From Mycobacteriales bacterium (GTDB taxonomy: Bacteria; Actinomycetota; Actinomycetes; JAFAQI01; DASSKL01), in assembly GCA_035690485.1 (NCBI GenBank), contig DASSKL010000010.1, forward strand, positions 81,911-145,910: DNA of 64,000 bases, in the 5' to 3' direction. Shown here one piece after another: positions 56,788 to 64,000 of the stretch (the stretch's first letter is position 1; the number at the start of each line of letters is the position of its first letter). The translations under genes and the position numbers were made by a program. Under the pieces are notes generated by a model that searched no databases, was not told the origin of the DNA, and saw nothing but the letters and a program-made list of their open reading frames with translations.

Positions 56788-57714
56788 GTGACTTGGGTGT
56801 TCCGACGGCGCGGCGACGAGGCGCGCGCGGTGCTTGCCGGTGCCGCCGCGGCCGCGGCGGCCGAGGTGGAGGCCAGCCTGGCGGTCCCGGCCGACCCGAC
56901 GGCGGCGGCGTTCTTCGACGTCGACAACACGATGATGCAGGGCGCGTCGATCTACCACTTCGCCCGCGGCCTGGCCTCCCGGCAGTTCTTCACCAGCCGC
57001 GATCTCGCCCGCTTCGCCTGGCAGCAGCTGGTGTTCCGGGTCGGCGGCACCGAGGACGCGGGCCACATGAACGAGGCGAAGGAGGCGGCCCTGGCGTTCA
57101 TCGCCGGGCACAAGGTCGCCGACGTGGCCGACCTCGGCGAGGAGATCTACGACGAGCTGATGGCGCAGCGGATCTGGTCCGGCACCCGCGCACTGGCCCA
57201 GCTGCACCTCGACGCCGGCCAACGGGTGTGGCTCGTCACCGCCGCGCCGGTCGAGCTGGCGCGCATCATCTCCCGGCGGCTCGGCCTCACCGGGGCCCTC
57301 GGCACCGTCGCCGAGTCGCAGGACGGCGTCTACACCGGACGGCTGGTCGGCGAGCCCCTGCACGGCCCGGCCAAGGCAGAAGCGATCCGAGCCCTGGCCG
57401 AGCGGGAGGGCCTGGACCTGTCCCGCTGCTCGGCCTACAGCGACTCCGCCAACGACATCCCGATGCTCTCGATCGTCGGGCAGCCGGTCGCGGTCAACCC
57501 CGACGCGCGGCTGCGCCGGGAGGCGAGGGACAACGGCTGGGAGATCCGCGACTTCCGCACCGGCCGCAAGGCGGCGAAGGTCGGCATCCCGGCGGTGGCC
57601 GGGACGGGTGCGGTCGTCGGCGGTGTCGTCACCGGCATCGCCATGCGCCGCCGGCACCAGCAGCGCAGCGCGCTGGAGCGGGTCACCGCCGCAGCCCGGG
57701 CCCTCATGGACTGA
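56788..57714 (+). CDS. HAD-IB family hydrolase (phosphoserine phosphatase-like)
   Basis: 308 residues. [23 protein letters not shown] is motif I (DVDNT with the nucleophile Asp), [15 protein letters not shown] motif II, and [24 protein letters not shown] motifs III-IV. The actinobacterial HAD-IB group includes SerB-like phosphatases and lipid phosphatases. A C-terminal hydrophobic segment ([17 protein letters not shown]) may attach it to the membrane. GTG at 56788; a GTG three codons later, with AGGTAGG upstream, is equally possible. Convergent with an acyltransferase gene, and a phospholipid role is plausible. Confidence 0.87.
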   Translation: MTWVFRRRGDEARAVLAGAAAAAAAEVEASLAVPADPTAAAFFDVDNTMMQGASIYHFARGLASRQFFTSRDLARFAWQQLVFRVGGTEDAGHMNEAKEAALAFIAGHKVADVADLGEEIYDELMAQRIWSGTRALAQLHLDAGQRVWLVTAAPVELARIISRRLGLTGALGTVAESQDGVYTGRLVGEPLHGPAKAEAIRALAEREGLDLSRCSAYSDSANDIPMLSIVGQPVAVNPDARLRREARDNGWEIRDFRTGRKAAKVGIPAVAGTGAVVGGVVTGIAMRRRHQQRSALERVTAAARALMD

Positions 57715-57742
57715 GCGACGCTCTCGGCGTCGACGCCGAACG

Positions 57743-58681
57743 CTAGAAGAACACCGAACGGCGCTGCATCAGCAGCCGGTACAGGGTCTGCTGGATCGTC
57801 TCGCGCACCTGGTCGGTGAGGTTGAAGACGAGCATCGGGTCGTCGGCGGCAGCCGCGCCGTAGTCGGCGGTCGGCACCGGCTCGCCGAACTCGATGATCC
57901 ATTTCGACGGCAACGGCAGGGCGCCGATCGGACCCAGCCACGGAAAGAACGGCGTGATCGGCAGGTAGGGCAGGCCGAAGAGCCGCGCCAGCGACTTGGC
58001 GTTGCCGATGATCGGGTAGATCTCCTCGGCGCCGATGATCGAGCAGGGCACGATCGGCACACCGGTGCGCAGCGCGGCCGTGACGAAACCGCCGCGGCCG
58101 AAGCGCTGGAGCCTGTAACGGTCGCTGAACGGCTTGCCGATGCCCTTGAAGCCCTCGGGCCAGACGGCGACCAGCTCCCCGCTCGACATCAGCCGCTCGG
58201 CGTCGGGGTTGCAGGCGAGCGTGTGCCCGCCCTTGCGGGCCAGCGGGGCGATGAACGGCAGCGTGAAGACCAGGTCGGCCGCGAGCATCCGGATGTGCCG
58301 GTGCGCCGGGTGGTGGTCGAGCACGGCAAGACCCGTCATCACCGCGTCGACCGGGATCGTGCCGGAGTGATTGGCGACGAGCAGCGCGCCGCCCTCGGCG
58401 GGGATGTTGTCGATGCCGCGCACCTCGACCCGGAAGTAGCGCTCGAACAGCGGCCGGGCGAGCGGCATCAGCACCGAGTCGTTGAGCTCCTGGTCGAAGC
58501 CGAACTCGTCGACCTCGTAGTCGCCGGTCACCCGGCGGCGCAGGAAGGCGAGCGCACCAGCGAGCCGACGCTCCCAGTCGGGGCGCTCCGCCGGCGGCGC
58601 GGGTGGCGGCTCGGCGACCGGCGTCGCCTCCGCGTCGCGGCCGTGCCTGCCGTCGAGCGGGATGACACGGGCCTCAGGCAT
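57743..58681 (-). CDS. Lysophospholipid acyltransferase family protein (PlsC-like)
   Basis: 312 residues. LLVANHSGTIPVDAVM holds the histidine of the acyltransferase motif (spaced HxxxxxxD as in this actinobacterial subgroup), VAVWPEGFKGIGKPF the substrate-binding FPEG-like motif, and VPIVPCSIIGAEEIYPII the third block. Transfers acyl chains to lysophospholipid or glycerol phosphate at the inner membrane face. A Pro/Glu-rich N-terminus of about 40 residues precedes the domain. Its ATG overlaps the epimerase stop by 8 bp, so they are coupled. Confidence 0.87.
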   Translation of the reverse strand: MPEARVIPLDGRHGRDAEATPVAEPPPAPPAERPDWERRLAGALAFLRRRVTGDYEVDEFGFDQELNDSVLMPLARPLFERYFRVEVRGIDNIPAEGGALLVANHSGTIPVDAVMTGLAVLDHHPAHRHIRMLAADLVFTLPFIAPLARKGGHTLACNPDAERLMSSGELVAVWPEGFKGIGKPFSDRYRLQRFGRGGFVTAALRTGVPIVPCSIIGAEEIYPIIGNAKSLARLFGLPYLPITPFFPWLGPIGALPLPSKWIIEFGEPVPTADYGAAAADDPMLVFNLTDQVRETIQQTLYRLLMQRRSVFF

Positions 58682-59723
58682 GCGCCGACCTCCCGTGATG
58701 GCCGATCCGGTCGGCAGCGGTGAGCACGGCGTGCTCCACCGCCTGGGCACGGTCGCCGGTGATGACCCGGCTGCGCAGCTGGGCGGCGACGAAGTCGTCG
58801 AAGGCCTGACGCGTCGAGTAGGCGGGCCGGTAACCGAACTCCGTGTGCAGCTTGGCCGTGTCGACGCCGCGGCCGAACTGAAGGAAGCGCATCTGCTCCG
58901 GGGAGAAGTCGACGAGGCCGGCACGCCGCATCAGCGATCCGACCACCGTCACCGCGGGCTGCGGGATCGGAGCCTCCACGCGGCCGGCCCGGCGGATCGC
59001 CTGCGACAGCAGCAGCACCCCGTCACCGGCGACGTTGAACGTGCCGGGGTGGTCCTCGAGGACGGCCCGGCGCAGCACTTCGATGCCGTCGTCGTCGTGC
59101 ACGAACTGGATCCGCGGGTCGAACCCGAGCACCGTCGGCACCAGCGGCAGCGCGAAGTAGCGGGTGAGCGGGCTGTCGACGTGCGGCCCCATGAAGTTGG
59201 CGAAGCGCAGCACGGTCACGTCGACGTCGGGCCGGCGCCGGCCGAACCCGCGGACGTAGCCCTCGACCTCGAAGGCGTCCTTGGAGTAGCCGGACCGTGA
59301 CAACCCCTTCGGCTCCATGTCCTCGACGTAGAGCGCGGCGTCGCGCGAGTCCGAGCCGTAGACGGCGGTCGTCGACTTCACGACCAGCTTGCGCAGGCTC
59401 GACGCCTTCTGGCAGGCAGCGAGCAGCTGCATCGTGCCGATGACGTTGATCTCTTTCATCGCCGTACGCCCGCCGGCGCCGAACGGCGTGGCGATCACGC
59501 TCATGTGCACGACGGTGTCGACCTCGGCCGAGGCGATCACCTTGGCGATGATCGGGTTGCGGATGTCCGCGCGGACGAACTCGGCGCGCCCGAGGTCACC
59601 GCGTGGAGGTACGACGTCGACCCCGATGACCCGCTCGATGGCCGGGTCTGCCTGGAGCAGGGCCGTGAGCTTGCTGCCGAGGTAGCGGGAGACCCCGGTG
59701 ACGAGGACGACGCGCGGCTGCAT
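58674..59723 (-). CDS. NAD-dependent epimerase/dehydratase family protein
   Basis: 349 residues, extended SDR. VVLVTGVSRYLGSKL is the cofactor turn (TGVSRYLG, a variant of TGGxGxxG), VVHMSVIATPFG and KSTTAVYGSDSRD follow, and GLSRSGYSKDAFEVEG supplies the YxxxK pair. The atypical glycine motif is characteristic of the actinobacterial family next to bS22 and PlsC-like genes. Substrate unknown; a nucleotide sugar or lipid is possible. ATG directly follows the bS22 stop (TAGATG). Confidence 0.87.
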   Translation of the reverse strand: MQPRVVLVTGVSRYLGSKLTALLQADPAIERVIGVDVVPPRGDLGRAEFVRADIRNPIIAKVIASAEVDTVVHMSVIATPFGAGGRTAMKEINVIGTMQLLAACQKASSLRKLVVKSTTAVYGSDSRDAALYVEDMEPKGLSRSGYSKDAFEVEGYVRGFGRRRPDVDVTVLRFANFMGPHVDSPLTRYFALPLVPTVLGFDPRIQFVHDDDGIEVLRRAVLEDHPGTFNVAGDGVLLLSQAIRRAGRVEAPIPQPAVTVVGSLMRRAGLVDFSPEQMRFLQFGRGVDTAKLHTEFGYRPAYSTRQAFDDFVAAQLRSRVITGDRAQAVEHAVLTAADRIGHHGRSAHA

Positions 59724-59822
59724 CTACTTCTTGTTGCGGCGCTGGACGCGCGTCTTCTTCAGCAGCTTGCGGTGCTTCTTCTTCGCCATGCGCTTGCGGC
59801 GCTTCTTGATGACCGAGCCCAC
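59724..59822 (-). CDS. bS22/AURKAIP1-COX24 domain small ribosomal protein
   Basis: 32 residues, extremely basic: GSVIKKRRKRMAKKKHRK, then LLKKTRVQRRNKK. This matches the 33-residue actinobacterial AURKAIP1/COX24-domain protein identified as bS22 in mycobacterial 30S subunits. The GTG at 59822 has AAGAGG 6 nt upstream, and its stop abuts the epimerase ATG. An in-frame ATG five codons earlier is less likely, because that ribosome-binding site would fall inside the coding region. Confidence 0.93.
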   Translation of the reverse strand: MGSVIKKRRKRMAKKKHRKLLKKTRVQRRNKK

Positions 59823-59936
59823 GGTGGACCTCTTCATGTGACACGACAGGGACGCAGGCCGATCGGCGCGCGCAGCATCCAGGCTACCCGGGACGGTCGG
59901 AGCGCAGTCCTGGCCGGTCGGCGCCGGCGGTGGAGG

Positions 59937-60146
59937 TCAGCCGGCTTCGATGAAGGCGTTGCGCAGGTAGTCGTGGACGGCGTTCTCGGGCACCCGGAAC
60001 GACCGGCCGACGCGGACGGCGGGCAGCGTGCCGCTGTGCAGCAGGCGGTAGACCGTCATCTTCGAGACGCGCATGATCGCGGCGACCTCGGCGACGGTGA
60101 GAAAGGTCATCTCGCCGACCGCTCGGGGCCCCTCAGGACCGGACAT
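59937..60146 (-). CDS. Helix-turn-helix DNA-binding protein (BldC/excisionase-like)
   Basis: 69 residues. FLTVAEVAAIMRVSKMTVYRLLHSGTLPAVRVGRSFRVPENAVHDYL is a MerR-type winged HTH of the excisionase family, the same fold as BldC of Streptomyces. The ATG at 60146 has AAGGAGG about 8 nt upstream, which sets the start. Position beside bS22 and the epimerase matches the conserved actinobacterial neighbourhood near bldN (SCO3328-type). Likely a small transcription or nucleoid-associated regulator. Confidence 0.9.
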   Translation of the reverse strand: MSGPEGPRAVGEMTFLTVAEVAAIMRVSKMTVYRLLHSGTLPAVRVGRSFRVPENAVHDYLRNAFIEAG

Positions 60147-60308
60147 GGCGCACCCCTCCTTCGGGGAGCTGGCCGCGCCCGCCCGCCGGCTTCCCCTCCG
60201 GCGGCCCGACGTGCGCGTGTACTGAGAGTAGCCGGTGGGGCAGGTGATCGTCACCGGGGAGAAAGTGGCGCACGGGACTCAGCCGTGGCGTTAACCGGAC
60301 AAAGGCGG

Positions 60309-61499
60309 TCACGCCGTTTCCATCGGGTCGAGGTCGTGGCAGGGGAAGACAGCCGTTCGGGTCTCCTCGATGGCGTGGTCGACGCCGTCGTCAGGGTCGT
60401 GCGCGGCCACGGTCCAGGGGACGAACGACCCGTCGCGACCGTCGGTCATCCGCAGCGGCGCCTGGGTGCCGGTGCGCTGCCGGACGAAGTCGCGCCATGC
60501 CTCGGGGGTCTCGGTCCGTGGATCGACGTGTGCACCGGCGGCGATCGCGATGAGGTGCGACCACGCGCGCGGCACGACCTGCACCAGCTCGTAGCCGCCG
60601 CCGCCGAGGGCCAGCCAGCGACCGCCGCAGACCTCGTGGGCGAGCTCGTGCAGTGCGGCGTACGAGGTCCGCTGGCCGTCGACCGTCAGCAGCATGTGCG
60701 CGAGCGGGTCGAGGGCGTGCGAGTCGCAGCCGTGCTGGGTGACGAGGATGTCGGGGGCGAAGCGGTGCAGCAGCGGCGGCACGACCGCGTGGAAGGCGCG
60801 CAGCCAGGCGGCGTCCTTGGTGCCCGGCGGGAGCGCGACGTTGACCGACGTGCCCTCGGCGCCCGGCGCACCGATCTCGTCGGGGAAGCCGGTGCCGGGG
60901 AACAGCGTGCGGCCCGACTCGTGCAGGCTGATCGTGAGCACGCGCGGGTCGTCGTAGAAGACGGCCTGTACGCCGTCGCCGTGGTGCACGTCGACGTCGA
61001 CGTAGGCGATCCGCGCCGCACCCTGCCCGAGCATCCAGCGGATCGCGATGGCCGGGTCGTTGTAGATGCAGAAGCCGCTGGCCTGTCCGGGCATCGCGTG
61101 GTGCAGCCCCCCGGCGACGTTGACGGCGTGGTCGGCGCGCCCCTCCCAGACCGCGCGGGCTGCCGCCATCGTCGCGCTCACGACGAGGGCCGAGGCCTCG
61201 TGCATCCCGCCGAAGACCGGGTTGTCGGAGCTCCCGAGGCCGTAGTCGAGCCGTGGCCGCGGCAGCATCGGGTCGCCGGCGTCGCGGACGGCGGCCAGGT
61301 AGTCGGCGGTGTGCACGGTCTCCAGCAGGCGGTCGTCAGCGAGCCGCAGGTCGCCAATGACGTCGACCCGGTCGAGCAGGCCGAGCGCGCGGGCCAGCGC
61401 GATCGTCAGCTCGACCCGGACCGGCGCGAGCGGGTGGCCGCGGCCGAAGTCGTACATCGCGAGGGCGTCGTCCCAGACGACCGCCGCGGCGTGGCTCAT
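60309..61499 (-). CDS. acuC: AcuC-type deacetylase (histone deacetylase family)
   Basis: 396 residues. GLHHAMPGQASGFCIYNDPAIAI, IAYVDVDVHHGDGVQAVFYDDPRVLTISLHESG, LVTQHGCDSHALDPLAHM and GGGGYELVQVVPRAW are the conserved blocks. They hold the zinc ligands (Asp and His in DVDVHHGD, Asp in GCDSH) and the His-His charge relay. AcuC enzymes remove acetyl groups from lysines, notably on acetyl-CoA synthetase. ATG at 61499; monocistronic, between an HTH gene and an HtrA-like protease. Confidence 0.93.
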   Translation of the reverse strand: MSHAAAVVWDDALAMYDFGRGHPLAPVRVELTIALARALGLLDRVDVIGDLRLADDRLLETVHTADYLAAVRDAGDPMLPRPRLDYGLGSSDNPVFGGMHEASALVVSATMAAARAVWEGRADHAVNVAGGLHHAMPGQASGFCIYNDPAIAIRWMLGQGAARIAYVDVDVHHGDGVQAVFYDDPRVLTISLHESGRTLFPGTGFPDEIGAPGAEGTSVNVALPPGTKDAAWLRAFHAVVPPLLHRFAPDILVTQHGCDSHALDPLAHMLLTVDGQRTSYAALHELAHEVCGGRWLALGGGGYELVQVVPRAWSHLIAIAAGAHVDPRTETPEAWRDFVRQRTGTQAPLRMTDGRDGSFVPWTVAAHDPDDGVDHAIEETRTAVFPCHDLDPMETA

Positions 61500-61521
61500 G
61501 CCGCTTGATCCTGCCCGGTGC

Positions 61522-62592
61522 TCAGCCGCCGGACTGCTGCGGGTAGTTGGCGAGCGTCACCTGCAAGGTCTGCTTCTTGCCGTCGCGCACGATCGTCACG
61601 GGCACCCGCTCGCCCGGGTCGTGCTGGCGCAGCGCCCCGAGCAGGTCGGTGGTGTCCTTGATGGTCGCGCTGCCCAGCTTGACGATCACGTCGCCGCGCT
61701 GCAGCCCGGCGCGGGCGGCCGGCGAGCCGTTCTCGACCGCGGCGACGATCACGCCCGTGCTCTGCGACAGCCCGAGCGTCTGCTGGATCTGGAGGGTGAC
61801 GTCGACCGGCTTGATGCCGAGGTAGGCGTTCTTCACCGTGCCGTTGTGCAGGATTTCCGGCACGACCGCCTGCACGACGGTTGCGGGAGTCGCGAAGCCG
61901 ATCGCGACCGCGCCCGACGACGGCGGCAGGTAGGCCTCGCTGATGCCGATCACCTGCGACTGACCGTTGAAGACGCCGCCTCCGGAGTTGCCCGGGGAGA
62001 TCGGGGCGTCGGTCTGGATCAGGTGGAACAGCCCGTGCGGCGTCTCCTGCGTCGGCGGGATCTGCCGCTCGAGGGCGGAGATGATGCCGGCGGTCACGGT
62101 CTCCTCGAGGCCGAGCGGGGAGCCGACGACGACGGCGAGGGCGCCGACCTTGGGCAGGCTGTCGGCGAACTTCGCTGCCGGCAGGCCGGTGCGCGCGACC
62201 TTCAGGACGGCCAGGTCGGTGAACTCGTCCTTGCCGACGACCTTGGCCGGGCTCTGCTTGCCATCGGCGAACTGGACGACGATCTGCTGGGCGCCGTTGA
62301 CCACGTGTGCGTCGGTGACGATCACGCCGTCGGAGCTCCAGACGACGCCGCTCCCGGTGGCCCGTCCCTGCGGCATCTGCGAGAACACGGTCACCACCGA
62401 CGGCTCGACGGTCTGCACGATGTGCGGGATGTCGCTGAACGACCCGGTCCCCGACTCGGCGAGGTGCACGTCGACCGTCGGGGTCGCCGTCGCACCCGCC
62501 TGGTGACCGCCGCTGCCACCGGAACAGCCCGCGAGGAGGACGGCAAGAGCAGCCAGCAACGCGGGGATGACGGCACGGCGCGACGACCTCAT
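61522..62592 (-). CDS. HtrA/DegP-like lipoprotein serine protease with PDZ domain
   Basis: 356 residues. Lipobox LAGC with Cys23 as the lipidated residue, so it is anchored outside the membrane. The trypsin-like domain has a complete triad: His96 (TDAHVV), Asp126 (FTDLAVLK), Ser203 (SPGNSGGG). A C-terminal PDZ domain (about 262-350) contains AYLGIKPVDV and GSPAARAGLQRGDVIVKLG. Degrades or checks damaged envelope proteins. ATG at 62592 with AAGG nearby. It sits 69 bp downstream of proC. Confidence 0.93.
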   Translation of the reverse strand: MRSSRRAVIPALLAALAVLLAGCSGGSGGHQAGATATPTVDVHLAESGTGSFSDIPHIVQTVEPSVVTVFSQMPQGRATGSGVVWSSDGVIVTDAHVVNGAQQIVVQFADGKQSPAKVVGKDEFTDLAVLKVARTGLPAAKFADSLPKVGALAVVVGSPLGLEETVTAGIISALERQIPPTQETPHGLFHLIQTDAPISPGNSGGGVFNGQSQVIGISEAYLPPSSGAVAIGFATPATVVQAVVPEILHNGTVKNAYLGIKPVDVTLQIQQTLGLSQSTGVIVAAVENGSPAARAGLQRGDVIVKLGSATIKDTTDLLGALRQHDPGERVPVTIVRDGKKQTLQVTLANYPQQSGG

Positions 62593-62661
62593 GCCTGTGC
62601 CTTGTCCGGCACGGCTTGCTGCAAACGCGCCGGTCAGGCCACCCGGCGGGCGCTCTGCGGG

Positions 62662-63462
62662 TCAGCCGCCGAGCTGCCGGCTGCGGTCGCGGGCGGCCTC
62701 CAGCGCCGCGATGATCGCCGCGCGTACGCCGTGGCGCTCGAGCTCTCGGATCGCCGCGATCGTCGTACCGCCCGGGGACGTCACCGCCTCCCGCAGCACG
62801 ACCGGGTGCTCGCCGCTGTCGCGCAGCATCACCGCCGACCCGACCGCGGTCTGCACGATGAGCTCGGCCGCGACCGCCCGCGGCAGCCCGAGCAGGATGC
62901 CCGCGTCGATCATGGCCTCAATGAGGAAGAAGAAGTAGGCCGGCCCGCTGCCGGACAGCGCGGTGACCGCGTCGAGCTGCGACTCGGGCAACCGCAGCAC
63001 CTTGCCGACCGGCCGAAACAGTTCCTCGGCGGCGGCGAGGTGCTGCTCGCCCGCGTGGGCGCCCGGGCAGACCACCGACATCGCGTGGTCGACCAGGGCC
63101 GGGGTGTTGCTCATGACCCGCACGACCGCAACGCCCTCGGGCAACCGGCTCTCGAGGAAACCGGTGGTGATGCCGGCCGCGATCGACACGACGAGCGTGC
63201 CCGGCGCGACCGCGCCCTCGAGCTCCGCGAGCAGGGCCTCGATCTCCTGCGGCTTCACCGCGACCACGAGCGTGCCGGCCCGGGCGGCGGCCTCCGCCGC
63301 CCCAGCCGCCTGCACGCCGTACCTCTTCTCCAGATCGGCCCGTCGCTGCTCGTAGCGCTCGGCGATCAGCAGGTCGTCGGGCGAGCGGCCAGCGCGCAGC
63401 AGACCCGACAGCAGCGCCTCGCCCATCTTGCCGGCGCCGAGAATCGCGATCCGTTCGCTCAT
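62662..63462 (-). CDS. proC: Pyrroline-5-carboxylate reductase
   Basis: 266 residues. IAILGAGKMGEALLSGLLRAG is the NAD(P)-binding fold. VVAVKPQEIEALL and ALSGSGPAYFFFLIEAM are the substrate-binding block, and SPGGTTIAAIRELERHGVRAAIIAALEAA the C-terminal dimerisation signature of ProC. Catalyses the last step of proline synthesis. ATG at 63462, with TACGGT 6 nt upstream on the minus strand, another leaderless-looking start. Confidence 0.95.
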   Translation of the reverse strand: MSERIAILGAGKMGEALLSGLLRAGRSPDDLLIAERYEQRRADLEKRYGVQAAGAAEAAARAGTLVVAVKPQEIEALLAELEGAVAPGTLVVSIAAGITTGFLESRLPEGVAVVRVMSNTPALVDHAMSVVCPGAHAGEQHLAAAEELFRPVGKVLRLPESQLDAVTALSGSGPAYFFFLIEAMIDAGILLGLPRAVAAELIVQTAVGSAVMLRDSGEHPVVLREAVTSPGGTTIAAIRELERHGVRAAIIAALEAARDRSRQLGG

Positions 63463-63468
63463 GCGGGA

Positions 63469-63474
63469 ACCGTA
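63469..63474 (-). promoter_or_regulatory. -10 hexamer TACGGT of proC
   Basis: Ends 6 nt before the ATG at 63462 on the minus strand. Confidence 0.5.
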
Positions 63475-63646
63475 GCCGCTCGGCGGGGCAGCCACGGACG
63501 TCGCGCAGACCGGCTCACGCGGGGCTCCAGCGCGCAGTCGGAGGCGGCGCTCTGCGTGCGGCGATGGTCACGAGCCGGTCAGTCGGCTCCCGGACGAGCG
63601 GCGCCGTACCCGGGAAGCGACAAGACGGCGTTTCCGGGGGGCCACC

Positions 63647-63896
63647 ATGTCCGACGCATTGCAGATCTTGGGTTCGCTGCTGATCCTCGCCTTTCGCCGG
63701 GTCGGCCCTCGGGCGCATCGCCTCGGACGCCTACACCTACCTGGCGCTCAACGCAGTCGGCTCGACTGTGCTCGCGACGACAGCCATCGTCGGCCAGGAG
63801 TGAGGGTTCCTGCTCCTCGAGGGAGCCTGGGCAGTCGTGTCCTTCTACTCACTAGCCCGGAAAGCCGCGGGCCGGTCGACCGCGCCGCTGCACTAG
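63647..63896 (+). pseudogene. Decayed CBU_0592-family membrane protein
   Basis: The frame opens SDALQILGSLLILA, the typical start of small CBU_0592-family membrane proteins, then shifts at GCCTTTCGCC (about 63692-63694), where one T too many is present. Moving frame restores GRIASDAYTYLALNAVGSTVLATTAIVGQE. A TGA at 63801-63803 then stands where the family has a Trp codon, followed by GFLLLEGAWAVVSFYSLARKAAG and a TAG at 63894. Two independent lesions indicate a pseudogene, unless the first is a base-calling error. Confidence 0.75.
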
Positions 63897-64000
63897 AACG
63901 CCGGTGATTCACCACGGCCGTGGGACGTCCGGTGTACGAGGCCCACGGCTGCAGCTGTCGTTAGGTGTGTCTCGGCCTCGGCGCGACTGCTGTCGCCTAT
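63897..64000. other. Right-edge sequence without a recognised feature
   Basis: The last 104 bases show no convincing gene. A minus-strand frame entering from the edge ends at a TAG at 63893-63895, but its codons (ATA, CTA, ACA, GTA) are unlike those of the neighbouring genes. Confidence 0.4.

Noticed and set aside
63893..64000. A minus-strand gene entering from the right edge
   Set aside because: The frame is open for 35 codons to a TAG, but uses rare codons (ATA, CTA, ACA, GTA) and shows no recognisable motif.

Overview
The window is chromosomal DNA from a high-GC actinobacterium. Supporting signs are the very high G+C, the many GTG starts, and a groEL without groES under tandem CIRCE operators. 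Actinobacterial families are also present: DUF3263, DUF3027, DUF2530, LytR_C, DUF5667, a 32-residue bS22/AURKAIP1-type ribosomal protein and a BldN-like sigma factor. I cannot fix the genus. I see no tRNA, rRNA, insertion sequence, prophage or CRISPR array. The sequence looks like ordinary core chromosome with one decayed gene at the right edge.

Layout. 1-5 kb: oxidative catabolism (flavin monooxygenase, luciferase-like monooxygenase, zinc alcohol dehydrogenase, acyl-CoA dehydrogenase). 5-9 kb: methyltransferase, an ABC exporter pair and a short-chain dehydrogenase. 9.7-13.6 kb: two coupled enoyl-CoA hydratases and two SDRs on the minus strand. 13.6-18.2 kb: GH15 hydrolase, NlpC/P60 peptidase, MFS exporter. 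18.3-21.7 kb: citrate synthase 2, serC, a possible micro-ORF with a strong terminator, aldo/keto reductase. 21.7-28.4 kb: thpR-MFS-marR operon, NCS2 purine permease, DUF2530, DUF3027, MFS, cold-shock protein. 29-31 kb: acyl-CoA synthetase and DCC thiol oxidoreductase. 31-37.3 kb: groEL, CDF metal transporter, tail-to-tail otsA/otsB, LytR_C and DUF3263. 37.4-45 kb: glutamate/leucine dehydrogenase, a PI-PLC-like secreted protein, beta-lactamase-fold hydrolase, FMN-binding protein, an HATPase and partner, YedK/HMCES, DUF349. 45-49 kb: a two-subunit acyl-CoA dehydrogenase, a glutaredoxin-like protein and an acyl-CoA ligase. 49-57 kb: the developmental/cell-envelope block. 57-63.5 kb: HAD phosphatase, acyltransferase, epimerase, bS22, a BldC-like HTH protein, AcuC, an HtrA-like protease and proC. 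63.6-63.9 kb: a pseudogene.

The most interesting region is 49.2-56.7 kb. A GEMM-I (c-di-GMP-I) riboswitch-like RNA lies upstream of a secreted CAP-domain protein. A class A PBP is divergent from a BldN-like ECF sigma factor that carries the long N-terminal extension typical of that family. A DUF5667 membrane protein in the RsbN position follows, preceded by a promoter of the pattern CGTAAC-N16-CGTTGC, close to the published sigma-BldN consensus. An LPxTG-type surface protein comes next. GTNAC-N5-GTNAC boxes, the shape of the c-di-GMP-dependent BldD operator, lie upstream of both the sigma gene and the LPxTG gene. Together these suggest a c-di-GMP-controlled envelope/differentiation module. 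It combines known parts, but the coupling of riboswitch, BldD boxes and sortase substrate in one locus deserves checking.

A second window-wide pattern is a TANNNT hexamer 6-8 nt before the start codon of at least 14 genes on both strands, which implies leaderless transcription. Many neighbouring genes are coupled by 4-bp ATGA or GTGA stop/start overlaps.
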